This document shows, in pieces, positions 32,327 through 32,908 of a stretch of 32,908 nucleotides of DNA (positions within the stretch are counted from its first letter, which is position 1; the number at the start of each line of letters is the position of its first letter). A program made the translations under genes and the position numbers. The stretch is taken from contig DDBL01000239.1 of assembly GCA_002333425.1 (NCBI GenBank), positions 3,193 through 36,100 of the forward strand, read 5' to 3'. The DNA is from Leptospiraceae bacterium UBA2033 (GTDB lineage: Bacteria; Spirochaetota; Leptospiria; Leptospirales; Leptospiraceae). Below the pieces are notes generated by a model that was not told where the DNA came from, did no database searches, and saw only the letters and a program-made list of their open reading frames with translations.

Positions 32327-32908
32327 TTATTGAATAATTTTTTTTGCATCGTCTAGGAATTTTGCTAAACCAATATCTGTTAATGGATGTTTAAATAACA
32401 TTTGAAACGTGGAGTAGGGCAGAGTCACAGCGTCAGCTCCTTCCAATGCTACTTCTTTAAAATGGATTGGATGGCGAATTGAGGCAGCGAGTATTTGTGT
32501 TTCAAAATTATAATTATCATAAATTCTTCTAATCTCAGAAATTAATTCTAAACCGTTAAACGAAATATCATCTAATCTGCCTATGAAAGGAGAAATATAA
32601 GTAGCCCCTACTTTTGCTGCTAGTAAGGCTTGTGGTGCAGAAAAACAAAGTGTTACATTTGTTTTGATATTTCTTCTAGTTAACTCTGTAACACATTTAA
32701 TTCCTTCTGGAATAAGAGGAATTTTTATAACTACATTTTCTGCAATTTGGGAAAGGTTTAAAGCTTCCGAGAGCATTCCATTATAATCCACAGCCAATAC
32801 TTCTGCACTCACTGGACCTTTTGTAATATCACATATTTCTTTTATTACATCTCTAAACTTACGTTTACTTGCTGCTATGATACTAGGATTTGTAGTAACA
32901 CCATCTAA
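32327..32908 (-). CDS. Transaldolase / fructose-6-phosphate aldolase-like protein (5' end cut by window edge)
   Basis: A class I Schiff-base aldolase of the small TalC/Fsa type, acting in the pentose-phosphate pathway. 193 residues are visible out of an expected ~215; the frame is open to the window edge, so roughly 20 N-terminal residues are missing. DGVTTNPS at the visible start is the family signature. The catalytic Lys is in VVIKIPLIPEG, followed by NVTLCFSAPQALLAAKVGA and TYISPFIGRLDD. A GTG at 32812 is internal and not the start. It is cotranscribed with the GT-C-like gene downstream. Confidence 0.93.
   Translation of the reverse strand, partial: LDGVTTNPSIIAASKRKFRDVIKEICDITKGPVSAEVLAVDYNGMLSEALNLSQIAENVVIKIPLIPEGIKCVTELTRRNIKTNVTLCFSAPQALLAAKVGATYISPFIGRLDDISFNGLELISEIRRIYDNYNFETQILAASIRHPIHFKEVALEGADAVTLPYSTFQMLFKHPLTDIGLAKFLDDAKKIIQ

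Noticed and set aside
32327..32812. 161-aa transaldolase starting at GTG 32812
   Set aside because: The frame is open to the window edge and encodes the DGVTTNPS signature upstream, so the gene is longer and truncated by the window.

Overview
This AT-rich window (roughly one third G+C by eye) looks like chromosome from a spirochaete of the Leptospiraceae. The reasons are the many SpoIIE-type PP2C phosphatases, a serine-rich lipoprotein of a kind I associate with Leptospira, lipoproteins with permissive lipoboxes (LFNC, LGYC, LEAC, IVEC), and degenerate 'CCACGGAGGCACAGAG' intergenic repeats. The assignment rests on gene content and style only; no rRNA, tRNA or CRISPR array was seen.

Layout. 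1-1823 (-): 5' part of a type I restriction-modification methyltransferase gene, cut by the window edge. 1944-3982 (-): rnd-radA, coupled by a 4-bp overlap. 4027-7311 (+): GH36 alpha-galactosidase, Ser-rich lipoprotein, terminator, and a SprA-related HExxH protein. 7308-11096 (-): an overlapping operon of zinc-ribbon/GAF/SpoIIE phosphatase, tilS and engB, in which tilS is broken or slippage-decoded at an A10 tract. 11369-13322 (-): nuoG-nuoI, flanked on both sides by repeats of one style. 13733-17726 (+): a tight three-gene cassette (HEAT/SH3b membrane protein; two-TM SHOCT protein; TM-TerB-DnaJ-SHOCT protein) between repeat-rich gaps. 18226-21490 (+): a double-length ThyX-like protein, a pair of long inverted-repeat arms, an M20 amidohydrolase, and a 57-aa lipoprotein with its own promoter and a strong terminator. 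21555-23455 (-): PP2C phosphatase and an alpha/beta hydrolase carrying a TusA-like tail. 23591-25738 (+): penicillin-acylase-family Ntn hydrolase without a signal peptide. 26379-31078 (+): a five-gene envelope operon (DUF374 acyltransferase, lipoprotein SppA, MBOAT acyltransferase, lipoprotein, membrane SpoIIE phosphatase). 31082-32908 (-): transaldolase (5'-truncated by the edge) followed by a polytopic GT-C-like membrane protein.

Most genes are housekeeping. The parts most worth a second look are the chaperone-like SHOCT cassette at 13.7-17.7 kb, the tilS frameshift at 8880-8889, the tandem ThyX-like protein in which each half keeps only part of the signature, the hydrolase-TusA-like fusion, and the family of inverted-repeat intergenic elements.
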